Assembly: GCA_964497975.1 (NCBI GenBank)
Contig: CAZCFO010000003.1
Span: 1-64,000, forward strand
Origin: JABFSS01 sp964497975
GTDB lineage: Bacteria > Patescibacteriota > Gracilibacteria > Peribacterales > Peribacteraceae
Direction of reading: 5' to 3'
DNA length: 64,000 bases
In this document: piece by piece, positions 17,754 through 29,131 of the stretch
Layout: each line of letters opens with the position of its first letter
Numbering within the stretch: the stretch's first letter is position 1
Translations under genes and position numbers: made by a program
The notes under the pieces: generated by a model
Database searches by the model: none
Told to the model about the DNA's origin: nothing
The model's input: only the letters and a program-made list of their open reading frames with translations

Positions 17754-19280
17754 TTATTCCCCGGGCCTCTTGTTCGGGATGACCAGCCCGTTGTTGCGGG
17801 GACAGTTGACGCAGTGCATGTCCCACAGACTGAAGATGTTGCGCAGATTGAACTGGGCGTCGGTGAGAGGCTGGTAATACGTGAAGGGCCGGTAGAACTG
17901 GAACGAGATGAAGATCATCGTTGCGAAGCCGAGCGCCAGCAGCGTCTTGCTGTGCTCCTTCAGCACGTGGCGGCCCAGGTTCTGGAGGTCATCGAAGACG
18001 AGGCCGAGCATCACGAAGCTCAGCGTGAGCGGGATGAAGTAATGGTACAGATAGAGCACGCGGTCGATGCGGCTCACGGCGATCATGAACGAGACATACA
18101 TGCCCAGGAACACGCACATGAGGAACCGGTTCTTGAGCGGCTTCTTGGGCGGGCACAGGACGGAGCAGGCGAGCATGGCGGCGGTGAGCAGGACTGCGCC
18201 GAACGCGGTCCACCAGACGACGGGGTTCGGGACCAGGTACAGGTAGCGGTAGCTCGAGCCGTCGGGCGTCTCCCACCGGAAGTTGATGGTGCGCGCGCCG
18301 AGCGGCCAGAAGTAGAACGGGCTGCCGTTCTCATCCTCTTTGCAGAGGTCGAGCCGGGGCGCGCCGTTGTTGTAGTGCGACACGAACGCGAGGGAATCGC
18401 GCAGCAAAATCGGGAACGACAACCAGGAGCCTGTTGTTCCCTGCGCGATCACGGACTTGTAGGTCTCGGAGGCCTGGTAGTAGCCGTTGTCGGGCAGGTT
18501 GGGGTTGATGGTCTTGCCGAGCGAGAAGTGGATATGCCACACGCTGCAGTAGACGATGATGAACGGCAGGATGAAGCAGCCCAGGAAGATAAACATCTTC
18601 TTCGCGTGCGGGAACATCACCCACCAGAGCGGCAGCAGCAGGAGAATGAAGAGCAATCCGAGGACCTTCGTCGTCACGATCAGCGCGAAAGCCACGCCCA
18701 TTAACGCGCTCCAGACCAGCCATCGTCTCCCGGGCTTCTGCCAGTCGTTGAGCAGCAGGAAGAACATCAGCGTCATGAGCACGCAGAAGAACATCAGCGG
18801 GCCCTCGAGCATCGCGCCGCGCGTCTGCACGATGATGCCGTTGTCGAAGATGTAGAAGAAACTGAGCAGCGCGCTGTGGAGGGGATTTTTGAGAATCAGC
18901 AGGAATATCAGAAACAGCAGGGGCGCCGTCCACCATGCGAGCAGCGCCGAGAAGAAGCGATACCCCACGAACGAGAAGCCGCCGCTGAAGTCCGTGCCGT
19001 AGTCCGTCCCGAGGAACTGGTCGGTGCGTTCGTTGGCATGGAAGAGTTTTTCGCCCGCGGCGACGAGCAGCTTGCCGAGCGGGGGATGCTGCTCCATGAA
19101 GTACACGCCGTTGAGGTACTTCTGCGCGCTGGCGATGTGGTAGTTCTCATCCCAGTACACCGCCTGCGGCTGCCAGTACCGGTGGAAGTAGGTCAGGTAC
19201 GAGAGGGCGATCACGAAACCGAGCAGGAGCAGCACATGGGAGCGCTTCCAAATAGTGGGGGAGTCGGGCTTGGTAGTCAT
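17754..19280 (-). CDS. Protein O-mannosyltransferase (PMT family)
   Basis: 508 aa, about eleven TM segments. The first extracytoplasmic loop has VYWDENYHIASAQKYLNG and MEQHPPLGKLLV, the acidic catalytic pair and the HPPLGK motif of Pmt proteins. The C-terminal SRIDRVLYLYHYFIPL matches the PMT 4TM C-terminal region. PMTs transfer mannose from polyprenyl-phosphate-mannose to Ser/Thr of secreted proteins. A TATACT box lies 8 nt before the ATG. Several Ser-rich exported proteins in the window are possible substrates (inference). Confidence 0.88.
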   Translation of the reverse strand: MTTKPDSPTIWKRSHVLLLLGFVIALSYLTYFHRYWQPQAVYWDENYHIASAQKYLNGVYFMEQHPPLGKLLVAAGEKLFHANERTDQFLGTDYGTDFSGGFSFVGYRFFSALLAWWTAPLLFLIFLLILKNPLHSALLSFFYIFDNGIIVQTRGAMLEGPLMFFCVLMTLMFFLLLNDWQKPGRRWLVWSALMGVAFALIVTTKVLGLLFILLLLPLWWVMFPHAKKMFIFLGCFILPFIIVYCSVWHIHFSLGKTINPNLPDNGYYQASETYKSVIAQGTTGSWLSFPILLRDSLAFVSHYNNGAPRLDLCKEDENGSPFYFWPLGARTINFRWETPDGSSYRYLYLVPNPVVWWTAFGAVLLTAAMLACSVLCPPKKPLKNRFLMCVFLGMYVSFMIAVSRIDRVLYLYHYFIPLTLSFVMLGLVFDDLQNLGRHVLKEHSKTLLALGFATMIFISFQFYRPFTYYQPLTDAQFNLRNIFSLWDMHCVNCPRNNGLVIPNKRPGE

Positions 19281-19485
19281 ATGGCGGGAGTATAGGAGGC
19301 GGGTGGGGGAAGGAATAGGGCAGATCGGCCAATGGCCCGCATGTGCACGCCGGGTCTTGCTTTTTAGACATTTGTTGTTTATGACATTACAGCTTTGTGC
19401 CGTCAAGGTACCAGGGAAACACTGATGGTGCAGACGCACCGCTCCTTGGAACCGCAGATGGCACGACTCAAAGAAAAGGTGTCCC

Positions 19486-20343
19486 ATGAACCGTTTGATC
19501 GCAGCCTGGATTCTCGTCGCCGTGTTTTTCGGCGGCGCCCACATTATCAACACGGGCGCACAGGATGCGCCCAAGGAACTCGGCAAGAAGCCGATGGATC
19601 CGCCACCCAAGCAATTGACGCTTACCGTCATGATCGAGAGCGCGTCCCATCTCACGCAGACCGTGTTGATGGGCCAATCGAGTGGCATGTACGGTGAAGT
19701 CGTCACTGCCAAGAAGGTGGGTGACAACGTCAAAAAGGGTGAGAAGCTCTTCCAGCTTCGTTTTTTGGAAGGGAAACACGCCGAGCTGAAGGCACATCTC
19801 CATGCCGCCAAGGACCTGGCGCACGCCGCTGAGGCGGCATTCGAATGGAACGAGCACCTCAATAAAACGGCTGCAGTGCTTGCAAACAAGGGCGCATCAG
19901 CCAAGGAGGAGGCGGAAAAGCGCAAGCTTGGCGCGCTCAAGGCCAAGTTCGAATGGGAAGCTGCGGAGCAGCATGTTATTGCCGCCAAAGAACGTTCGTC
20001 ACCTCACAATCCCGTCGCCGAAATCGACGGCGAGGTCATCTCGATGGATCGTCGGTTGATCCGTGGTTTCCAGATCACGGACCTCCCCATCACTATTGAG
20101 TTGATGCGGATCGCGGATCTGAAGGAGCTGGAGGTCACCCTTCAGATTCCTTTTAAGGTCCGCCATCGTATCCAAGGATACGAGGTGACGCCGGTGCGCG
20201 ACGGAAAGAAGCGCATCGGTCGTGAAGTGCGCGTCAACAAGCTCACGGATGAGCTCCTCGAAATTTCCGTCGTCTTCGGCAACGAAGACGGCACCCTGCG
20301 GCCATTCGAGGCCGCCGACGTTGTTGTCCGTCTGCGAGACTGA
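19486..20343 (+). CDS. Membrane-fusion-protein-like (HlyD/MacA-type) protein
   Basis: 285 aa. An N-terminal TM or signal (LIAAWILVAVFFGGAHI), a lipoyl-like half motif (GEVVTAKKVGDNVKKGEKLF), a coiled coil (about 95-165), the second lipoyl half (NPVAEIDGEVI) and a beta-barrel-like end. This is the order of periplasmic adaptor proteins. No ABC or RND partner is adjacent, and no SignalP-type cleavage site is obvious. Start: ATG preceded by AAAAGG. Confidence 0.7.
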   Translation: MNRLIAAWILVAVFFGGAHIINTGAQDAPKELGKKPMDPPPKQLTLTVMIESASHLTQTVLMGQSSGMYGEVVTAKKVGDNVKKGEKLFQLRFLEGKHAELKAHLHAAKDLAHAAEAAFEWNEHLNKTAAVLANKGASAKEEAEKRKLGALKAKFEWEAAEQHVIAAKERSSPHNPVAEIDGEVISMDRRLIRGFQITDLPITIELMRIADLKELEVTLQIPFKVRHRIQGYEVTPVRDGKKRIGREVRVNKLTDELLEISVVFGNEDGTLRPFEAADVVVRLRD

Positions 20344-20441
20344 GGAGCTTGCCGTCTGTCCGTTCGCCATTTGGCGGACGGACGGGCGGCGGCTATTTTT
20401 TCGTGTTTTGCGAAATTGTCCGCTTCCCATGCCAACAACCA

Positions 20442-20469
20442 TTGACACCCTGAGCGTTCGTCCTAGCAT
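20442..20469 (+). promoter_or_regulatory. Sigma-70-like promoter
   Basis: TTGACA (20442-20447), 16-nt spacer, TAGCAT (20464-20469). It precedes the His/Glu-rich gene with a short 5' UTR of about 15 nt. Confidence 0.6.
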
Positions 20470-20490
20470 GCGCCCCTTTCCCTCCTCCCC

Positions 20491-21666
20491 ATGGAAAAGC
20501 GCGTCACGCTCTCGGTCGAACCACTGCATGCCCGCATTCTGCCGTCAGCGACTCCCATGCCCATGCCCGCGCCGGAGCTCGCGCCCGCGCTCGTGTCGAC
20601 TGTTCACGAGGAAACGATGGAGGTGTTGGGAGCCTCTGCGGAGGATGCATTCGAGGCGGAAGGCGTGGCGGATCTCAGCGGCGTCGAGCATCCGGAGGCG
20701 CTCTTTGAGGAGAGGCCCGCAAACCTGCACGTGGAGTTCGACGGTCACAACACCCTGACGCTGCACATGGATGAGTCCATCGCGGACGTGCATGTGTCCA
20801 TCACGGTCGCCGGCGACGGTTCCATCACCGAGGCGGGCGATCACACGTTCATCCTCTCGCCCGAGGTCACGTCGGTGACGATCACCACGAAGGCCACGCT
20901 GCCCGGGTCCGCCGATTACCCGGAGGAAGTGGAAGAGCTGTTTGATCACGGACACATGGTTTCCTTCACCGTCGCCACGCCCCACGATACTCCGTCCGAA
21001 ACCGAACACGGCGCCAGCATCGCGACGCATTCGCACGATTCCCATCACGAGGGTGAGGAAGAGGAAGAAGAAGAAGAAGAGGAGGAGGAAGAAGAGGAAG
21101 AAGAGCATCATCACGAGCATGAACATGAGCATGTCCACGCGCACGAGCATGAGCACGCGCATGAACATGCGCACGAACATGCCCACGAGCACGCCCATGC
21201 GCACGAGCATGAACACCCGCACGAACACGGGCACGCGCACGCGGAGCACGAGGAGGAAGAGGAAGAAGAAGAAGAAGCACTCGTCGATCCCCCCGCCGAG
21301 AATCCGGCCGGGCGCCCGGACGAGGATCCCGAGGATCGTCTCACGGATGGATTGGAAGAGGATGTCGGTGCATCTGCGCTTACCGTTGAGGAAATGACGC
21401 CCGAGGAACCCGTGGAGATCGTGATTCCCGCGGGGTACTCCGTGCAGACGACTCCGGAGGCAAAAGCTGCCGCGATGCAGGAGTGGCTTGCCCGGGATGC
21501 CGGGGGCCCGTCCGCCGAAACCCCCGTGTTCCTCCACACGGAGACGCTCGACGAGGCGCTCGCCCAATGGCTGGCCGCGGCGCAGCTTGCCGTCCTTCCC
21601 GCCGTCCCCGCGGAGCAGGAAGACGCCGATGCCCGCCGGAAAAAGTCGCGCAAGGCCGTGTCATGA
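20491..21666 (+). CDS. Poly-Glu/His-rich protein with LExR-like N-terminus
   Basis: 391 aa, no classical signal peptide. The N-terminus TLSVEPLHARILPSA resembles that of the 1,327-aa protein at 47907. Residues 80-160 look beta-rich. Residues about 188-265 are an extreme tract: poly-Glu (about 18), then 25 His in 48 residues in His-Glu and His-Ala alternation, then poly-Glu again. The end is acidic, then basic (RRKKSRK). Such tracts bind Zn, Ni or Cu in known proteins; the role here is unknown. No homologue recognised. Confidence 0.8.
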   Translation: MEKRVTLSVEPLHARILPSATPMPMPAPELAPALVSTVHEETMEVLGASAEDAFEAEGVADLSGVEHPEALFEERPANLHVEFDGHNTLTLHMDESIADVHVSITVAGDGSITEAGDHTFILSPEVTSVTITTKATLPGSADYPEEVEELFDHGHMVSFTVATPHDTPSETEHGASIATHSHDSHHEGEEEEEEEEEEEEEEEEEHHHEHEHEHVHAHEHEHAHEHAHEHAHEHAHAHEHEHPHEHGHAHAEHEEEEEEEEEALVDPPAENPAGRPDEDPEDRLTDGLEEDVGASALTVEEMTPEEPVEIVIPAGYSVQTTPEAKAAAMQEWLARDAGGPSAETPVFLHTETLDEALAQWLAAAQLAVLPAVPAEQEDADARRKKSRKAVS

Positions 21667-21742
21667 AAAGCGACCGAGACCGTCCCGTTTCCTTCGGAAT
21701 CCGGAGTGACCGGTCCGGGCGGGAGTGCTACTCTGTCTGCCC

Positions 21743-23698
<1,956 letters not shown>

Positions 23699-23735
23699 CG
23701 TTCTTTAGGGCACTCTCATACGTTGAATCATGATT

Positions 23736-23768
23736 TTTACAAAATCAAATTTTATGTTATAATAACAT
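23736..23768 (+). promoter_or_regulatory. Promoter with -10 box inside a 15-bp palindrome
   Basis: TTTACA (23736-23741), 16-nt spacer, TATAAT (23758-23763), 6 nt before the ATG at 23770. The -10 box lies within the palindrome ATGTTAT-A-ATAACAT (23754-23768), a possible repressor site. The transcript would be leaderless. Confidence 0.65.
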
Positions 23769-23769
23769 A

Positions 23770-25326
23770 ATGGGAACGATCCTCGGTGAATCTTCTGCGC
23801 TCTTTCCCGGCTTCGCGCGCCCGGAGCTTTCGCATGTCGACCCGGCCGTGCCCGAGCAGCGGGTGCACGCCGACGCGGCGCTGCGTGCGCGGGGCATCCT
23901 GGAAACCCGGTGGTCTCTTGAGCTGGAACAATCGCTGATTCCCCGGATGCTTTCTGCGGATGAGCAGCGCGTGACGGATGAGCGCGTTGCGGCCCTGCGG
24001 CAACGGATTTTCGCGCACATGAACCGGCGCGTCGCGGAGGCCCGCACACCCGAAGAACGTGCGACCGCGGAGCGGGAGCGGGCCGCCGTGGAGACGTTCG
24101 GCGCCAAGGCGCTGTTGCTCTTCGAGCTTCATGACCTGCATCCCGAGACCAGCCCCGTCCTCCAGAGGCTCTTTGGCGAAGGAAGAGGCGATGGCGGGTA
24201 CTACGACGCTCCCGGCCTGCCGGAGTTCAAGTTGAAGCCGGTCCCGTCCGGGCAGTTGCAGACGAACGTGGAATCCCTGCTTCGGGTGATCCAGGAGAAA
24301 GCTGCCGAATACGGCTTCGACGCGCCCCCGCCGTCCCCTCATCTCAATGCCAGTTTCTGGGATGCCGATGGCAACGTGTGCAATCCCCGTCATCCGCGGT
24401 TCACGACCGTTGGAGGACGGATTGCCTCGGGGGTCGCCCGGGCGGTTTCCCTCGCGGACAAGGCGGTTCCTCTTCACTGCGACGCCTCCATCGGTCCTGA
24501 CCGGAAGCGCGCGATTCGCATGACCGGCGAAGATGACGAAGGGCGTATGGAATTCCGCCTCCAGGGCGACAGCCACGGCATTGCACTGATGCATCTCCCG
24601 TCCATGATCGAGGGCGTCATCAAGCCCGGCGCCACACAGGGTCTTGATGGTGACCGGCTTATGCCTGCGGCCTCCCGGGCCGTGCTTGCCATGGAAGGGG
24701 GCGCGTACAAGATGATTCTTCATGCGATGCAGGGTTCGCTCGTGGAGAGCGAGGGGCCTTCCACGTACCGGCTGAAGCCGCCGGAGAGGTACGTGATCGA
24801 CGCTATGCGCAAGAATTCCTCCGCAATCTGCCGCGAGCTTGGCAAGGAATTCGTGCCCGAGCTCGATAAGGTCGATCTCGACGGCTTGCAGGACGATACG
24901 CGGATGCAGGACATTGTCTGCCGCATGCACACTCCCGATCTTCCCAAGCAGAAGAGCTACGAGGATTTCGTCGCGGCAAAGCTCCAGGCTATCCGCGAGC
25001 GGGGCATGGGCCCCCGCGAACTTCTGGAGTTCTTCCAGGGCATCAGGATCCGGGAGGAGGACGGCCGATACCAGATCGTCTTTCCCGGCTCGTACCGTCT
25101 GTTCGGGGAGTCAAAATCCGTGGATGCCGCTGCTCTCTCCCGCGCCATCCGGTGCGAGGGCATCGTGCCGACGCTCGTCGCCCCGCATGCCGATGTGGAC
25201 AAGGCGGAGGTGGCCGTGAGTCATCTCGCGTCACTCCAGGCGGACTTCCGGGATCGTTTTCAGCATTGCCTGAAGAAGGGCGATGTTTCCTGGCACTTCC
25301 GAGGTGGGGGACGATGGGGAAGATGA
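23770..25326 (+). CDS. Uncharacterised protein with glutamine-synthetase-like signatures
   Basis: 518 aa. The first 170 residues are helical and unassigned. Residues about 190-300 contain SPHLNASFWDADGNV, like the GS motif with HxxxSLWD, and later GRMEFRLQGDSHGIAL, like the RIEFR-PD-S-NPYLA region of GS and related carboxylate-amine ligases. This suggests a diverged GS-fold ligase, but the match is by eye and key metal ligands cannot all be placed. A leaderless promoter with a palindrome precedes it. Confidence 0.6.
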   Translation: MGTILGESSALFPGFARPELSHVDPAVPEQRVHADAALRARGILETRWSLELEQSLIPRMLSADEQRVTDERVAALRQRIFAHMNRRVAEARTPEERATAERERAAVETFGAKALLLFELHDLHPETSPVLQRLFGEGRGDGGYYDAPGLPEFKLKPVPSGQLQTNVESLLRVIQEKAAEYGFDAPPPSPHLNASFWDADGNVCNPRHPRFTTVGGRIASGVARAVSLADKAVPLHCDASIGPDRKRAIRMTGEDDEGRMEFRLQGDSHGIALMHLPSMIEGVIKPGATQGLDGDRLMPAASRAVLAMEGGAYKMILHAMQGSLVESEGPSTYRLKPPERYVIDAMRKNSSAICRELGKEFVPELDKVDLDGLQDDTRMQDIVCRMHTPDLPKQKSYEDFVAAKLQAIRERGMGPRELLEFFQGIRIREEDGRYQIVFPGSYRLFGESKSVDAAALSRAIRCEGIVPTLVAPHADVDKAEVAVSHLASLQADFRDRFQHCLKKGDVSWHFRGGGRWGR

Positions 25327-25429
25327 AGAAAAGTCAAAGAGCTGTTCGTGATCGCAGTATTGACCTCTTCGGCACCACCGGTTTCGCATGCGTACGTTTT
25401 TGATCAACGATGCGCTACAATGGGTCCCG

Positions 25430-26737
25430 ATGCAGCCCCTCAGCCCCCTCGACGGCCGCTACGCGAAGTCCGTTGACGCGTTGCGACCGTTCTTCAGCGA
25501 AGAAGGCCTGATGCAGGCGAGAGTCGAAGTCGAAGTGCGGTACTTCATCGCGCTGTCGAAGGAGAAGGGCGTCAAAGAACTGGCGCCCGTCAACAGCAGC
25601 CAGGAACGGCTGCTGCTGGGTTTGTTCGAGAATTTCACCGATGCCTCGTACGCGGCGATCAAGAATTTCGAGAAGACGACCCGGCACGACGTGAAGGCCG
25701 TCGAGTACTTCATCAAAGAGAAGGCCGCGAAGATCCCCGGACTCAAAAAGTCACTCGAGTTCGTCCACTTCGGCCTCACGAGTGAAGACGTGAACAATCT
25801 CGCGTACGGCCTGTGCATCCACCGCGCGATGTTCCAGGTCCTGTCGCCGTCCTTCTGCGGGTTGCAGGACGCGATGACGGCGCTCGCCAAAGAGGCGCGC
25901 GGTCTCCGCATGCTCAGCCTCACGCACGGCCAGCCAGCCACGCCCACCACGCTCGACAAGGAGATCATGGTCTTCATCTCCCGGGTGCACCGCCAGTGCG
26001 ATCAGCTCTCGAAATTCCGCATGCAGGGCAAGCTCGGCGGAGCCGTCGGCAACTTCTCGGCGCACAAGGTCGCGTATCCCGACGTGAATTGGGAGAAATT
26101 CCGCATCACGTTCGTCAAAAGTCTCGGCCTGATCCCGCTCGAGCACACCACGCAGATCAATCCGCATGACGACCTGGCCGAGCTCAGCCATCACCTGTTC
26201 CGCATCAACACGATCCTCATCGGCTTCTGCCGCGACGCGTGGATGTACATCAGCCGCGGCGTGTTCCGCCAGAAGGTCGTCAAAAACGAAGTCGGCTCCT
26301 CCGCGATGCCGCACAAGGTGAACCCCATCGACTTCGAGAACGCGGAGGGCAATCTGGGCCTCAGCAACGCGCTCTTCAGCCACTTCGCGGAAAAACTGCC
26401 CATCAGCCGCCTGCAGCGCGACCTCACCGATTCCACGGTGCAGCGCAACCTGGGCGTCGCGTTCGGCTATCACCTGCTCGCCATCGAATCGCTCAGGCGC
26501 GGACTCTCCAAGCTCTCCATTGACCGCGACCTGATCGCGTGCGAGCTTGCCGACCATCCCGAGGTGATGGCCGAGGCGATCCAGACGATGCTCCGAAAGC
26601 ACGGCGTCGACGGCGCATACGAGAAGCTCAAAGAACTCACGCGCGGCGAGGCGATCACGCAGGAATCGCTGGAAGTGTTCATCGGCAACCTGGAGATCCC
26701 CAAAGCGGAGCGCGAGCGGCTGCTGGGGATGTTCTGA
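25430..26737 (+). CDS. purB: Adenylosuccinate lyase
   Basis: About 435 aa, E. coli-type. SPLDGRYAKSVDALRPFFSE at the N-terminus, TSEDVNNLAYG, LTHGQPATPTTLDKE and the signature GSSAMPHKVNPIDFENAEGN are diagnostic. It acts twice in purine synthesis. An in-frame ATG at 25388 exists, but the ATG at 25430 matches homologues and lies 8 nt after a TACAAT box. Confidence 0.96.
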   Translation: MQPLSPLDGRYAKSVDALRPFFSEEGLMQARVEVEVRYFIALSKEKGVKELAPVNSSQERLLLGLFENFTDASYAAIKNFEKTTRHDVKAVEYFIKEKAAKIPGLKKSLEFVHFGLTSEDVNNLAYGLCIHRAMFQVLSPSFCGLQDAMTALAKEARGLRMLSLTHGQPATPTTLDKEIMVFISRVHRQCDQLSKFRMQGKLGGAVGNFSAHKVAYPDVNWEKFRITFVKSLGLIPLEHTTQINPHDDLAELSHHLFRINTILIGFCRDAWMYISRGVFRQKVVKNEVGSSAMPHKVNPIDFENAEGNLGLSNALFSHFAEKLPISRLQRDLTDSTVQRNLGVAFGYHLLAIESLRRGLSKLSIDRDLIACELADHPEVMAEAIQTMLRKHGVDGAYEKLKELTRGEAITQESLEVFIGNLEIPKAERERLLGMF

Positions 26738-26885
26738 AGGACGCTGAAACGGGGTCGGTTATTTCTCAGAATATCTGCCAACATCCATTGTGGGCTTTTG
26801 GAGAAATCGATTTTTGTAGCCCTGTATCGGTCTATACGCGTCTTCGTCGTCAAAATAGACAAAAATGAATATTAGGTAATAATAA

Positions 26886-27292
26886 CCATTAGCTGGTCCG
26901 GCACAGTGCCTGTACTGGCTACTCGCCCTTTCACATTGAGGTGGTCATGCCTGGCCTGTTTCAGTTCATCGGGTTTTTAATTTTTGGTTCGAACGCCGCG
27001 TTTGCGTTCGTTTTCATTTTGGCGGGGGAGGGAAACCTCCTCCACGTTATTTTGGCCCCCGTCCTGGGGGTCTGGGCCATCCGCTGTTTTGCAGCCTACC
27101 GGCGGGCCTGGAAAAGGGCCCACCAGTGGGTGGGCCCGGAAAATATGCGGAGCGAGTACGCTCGCCGGCTGACTTGGAGTCAGCCGGGATTTCGGTTCCA
27201 CCACCATCTCCTGTGGTATTATCTCAGGAGATGAAAGGGCTTTCCCCTGTTTCCGGCCTCGTGCCGGGAACAGGGGATCTGTTTTTTTCTCC
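26886..27292 (+). ncRNA. Candidate structured RNA (about 400 nt)
   Basis: Between purB and the DedA gene is a run of at least seven simple GC-rich hairpins (for example CGAACGC/GCGTTCG at about 26991; CCCCC/GGGGG at about 27058; GGCTGAC/GTCAGCC at about 27164), ending in a strong intrinsic terminator. A promoter-like TAGACA (26856) with AT-rich -10 candidates lies just upstream. I checked for RNase P, tmRNA and SRP core motifs and found none. Alternatively the first part codes a small membrane protein (ORF 26947-27234, two hydrophobic segments). Confidence 0.35.
27241..27292 (+). terminator. Intrinsic terminator
   Basis: A 15-bp stem (CCCCTGTTTCCGGC pairing with GCCGGGAACAGGGG, one wobble) followed by a T-rich run. 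It ends the structured region upstream of the DedA gene. Confidence 0.8.
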
Positions 27293-27362
27293 ACAAGCAA
27301 AAACCAAAAGCATGCCGGGCATGCCGCAGCGGCGCTTCTGTTTCCGGGTATACTTCTCCGCA

Positions 27363-27959
27363 ATGCTCGCCTCCTCCGCGGACGTTTTCCTCTGGCTGCA
27401 ACAGTACGGCTATTTCGCGATCTTTCCATTGATGATCATCGAGGGGCCCATCGTCACCATCATCGCTTCGTTCCTCGCGTCTCTGGGAACGTTCAGCGTC
27501 CCTTGGGTGTACGCGTTGGCCGTGGCCGGCGACATCACCGGCGACATCATCTATTACGTGATCGGCCGGTGGGGAGGCAAGCCGCTCATCGAGCGGTGGG
27601 GCAGGTGGGTGGGCCTGACGAAGGAGCGGATGACCGCCGCGGAGCAGTACTTCAACCGGCACAGCGGCAAGGCGCTGGTGATCGGCAAGCTCACGCACGG
27701 CGTGGGCATGTGGGTGCTGATGGGCGCGGGTGCGGCGCGCACGCCGTTCTGGCCGTTTGTCTGGTTTAACATGATCGGAACGATCCCCAAGGCGTTGTTG
27801 TTCGTGGTCATCGGCTACTTCTTCGGGCAGGCGTACGCCAGCATCGGCGGCTACATCAACGATGTGTCGATTGTCCTGGGCCTGATCGTCCTCGTAGTCG
27901 GGGGAGGATACGTCCTCCACCGTCGGCTCAAGAAACCCTCCGCTTCGGATCTCCGATGA
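27363..27959 (+). CDS. DedA family (SNARE-associated/VTT) membrane protein
   Basis: 198 aa. The N-terminus QQYGYFAIFPLMIIEGPIV matches DedA (E replacing the usual position in the FIE-glycine motif), followed by GDITGDIIYYVIGRWGGKPL and KLTHGVGMWVLMGAGAAR. DedA proteins are thought to flip polyprenyl phosphate or other lipids. The ATG at 27363 follows a TATACT box by 8 nt. Its stop overlaps the start of the GT4 gene (ATGA). Confidence 0.88.
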   Translation: MLASSADVFLWLQQYGYFAIFPLMIIEGPIVTIIASFLASLGTFSVPWVYALAVAGDITGDIIYYVIGRWGGKPLIERWGRWVGLTKERMTAAEQYFNRHSGKALVIGKLTHGVGMWVLMGAGAARTPFWPFVWFNMIGTIPKALLFVVIGYFFGQAYASIGGYINDVSIVLGLIVLVVGGGYVLHRRLKKPSASDLR

Positions 27960-29131
27960 GAATCGCCCTCTTCTCCGACAACTTCTATCCCGAGATCGGG
28001 GGCATCCAGGATTCCGTCCTGACGCTGGGACGGGCACTCGCGGCGCGGGGACATTCCATTGCGTTCTGCGTCCCGAGTTTTTCGGAGCGCGACTGCCGCC
28101 TCGCGGGAGTTCCTTTCCGCGAACTGGATCTTCCCGGCAACATCTCGGTCCTGCGATTCGCGTCGATTCATGTTCCCAGTTCCACGCAGCAGTCGCGGCT
28201 GGTGATCCCCACGTGGCGGCGATGGAAGGCGCTCAAGGACTTCCGGCCCGAGATCATCCATGCGCATACCTTCCTCGGCCTCGGTCTTGAGGCGATCACC
28301 GCGTCGCGCCGTTTCTCCGCCCCCCTCATCGGGACGAACCACACGACGGAGATATTGTTTTCGCGGTTCAGCTCCGTCCCATCCGGTTTTCTCGCGCGCG
28401 TCGCAGGCCGGTTGATGGTCTGGTACTACAACCGGTGTCTGCGGGTGACGGCTCCATCGCAATCCCTCATCGATGAGATGCGCAAAAACGGGCTGCGCGT
28501 CGCTGCCGTCTCCATATCCAATCCCATCGATACAGATGCCTTTTCGCCCGTGCCGGACGAACGCCGGCGGGAACTCCGGAAAACGTTCGGATTCACCGCT
28601 CCGGTGGTCATGTACGCGGGACGGCTCGCGCTCGAAAAAAGCATCGACGTCGTGATGCGCGCCGTGGCATCCGTTCCGGACGTCACGCTCGCGCTCGCGG
28701 GACACGGGAATTTCCGCCCGGAACTGGAACGTCTTTCCCGCGATCTGGGCATCGCGGACCGGGTCCGCTTTCTGGGCACGCTCGACAAACCGGCGTTGGC
28801 CGATCTCTTCCGCGCATCGGATGTCTTCGCGATGGCGAGCACCACCGAGACCCAGAGCATGGTCACGCTGCAGGCGATGGCGTGCGGCGTTCCCGCGGTC
28901 GGCGTGCATGCCGAAGCGCTGCCGGAGTACATCGAGAACGGCGTGACGGGTCAGATCGTTCCCCGCGGGGATCACGCGGCGATGGGGGAGGCGATTCGGC
29001 GGCTGCTCTCGTCTCCGGAGCTGCGGCACCGGCAGGGCCAGGAAGCCGCGCGGCAGGTGCGTGAACACTACGGCATCGAGGCGATCGTGAAGAAGTTTGA
29101 GGAGGTGTATGAGTGTCATGGTGAGGTGTGA
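27956..29131 (+). CDS. Family 4 glycosyltransferase
   Basis: 391 aa, GT-B fold. MRIALFSDNFYPEIGGIQDS is the usual N-terminal glycine-rich acceptor motif; the C-terminal half has VVMYAGRLALEKSIDVV and the EX7E region TTETQSMVTLQAMACGVPAV. It is similar in layout to mannosyltransferases acting on lipid carriers. Coupled to DedA by a 4-nt overlap, which fits lipid-linked glycan work. Confidence 0.92.
   Translation: MRIALFSDNFYPEIGGIQDSVLTLGRALAARGHSIAFCVPSFSERDCRLAGVPFRELDLPGNISVLRFASIHVPSSTQQSRLVIPTWRRWKALKDFRPEIIHAHTFLGLGLEAITASRRFSAPLIGTNHTTEILFSRFSSVPSGFLARVAGRLMVWYYNRCLRVTAPSQSLIDEMRKNGLRVAAVSISNPIDTDAFSPVPDERRRELRKTFGFTAPVVMYAGRLALEKSIDVVMRAVASVPDVTLALAGHGNFRPELERLSRDLGIADRVRFLGTLDKPALADLFRASDVFAMASTTETQSMVTLQAMACGVPAVGVHAEALPEYIENGVTGQIVPRGDHAAMGEAIRRLLSSPELRHRQGQEAARQVREHYGIEAIVKKFEEVYECHGEV

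Noticed and set aside
26947..27234. Small membrane-protein ORF between purB and DedA
   Set aside because: Not annotated as a gene because the region is packed with perfect hairpins and ends in a terminator; kept as the alternative in the ncRNA entry.
26886..27292. RNase P RNA, tmRNA or SRP RNA
   Set aside because: The core conserved motifs of these RNAs are not present on either strand.
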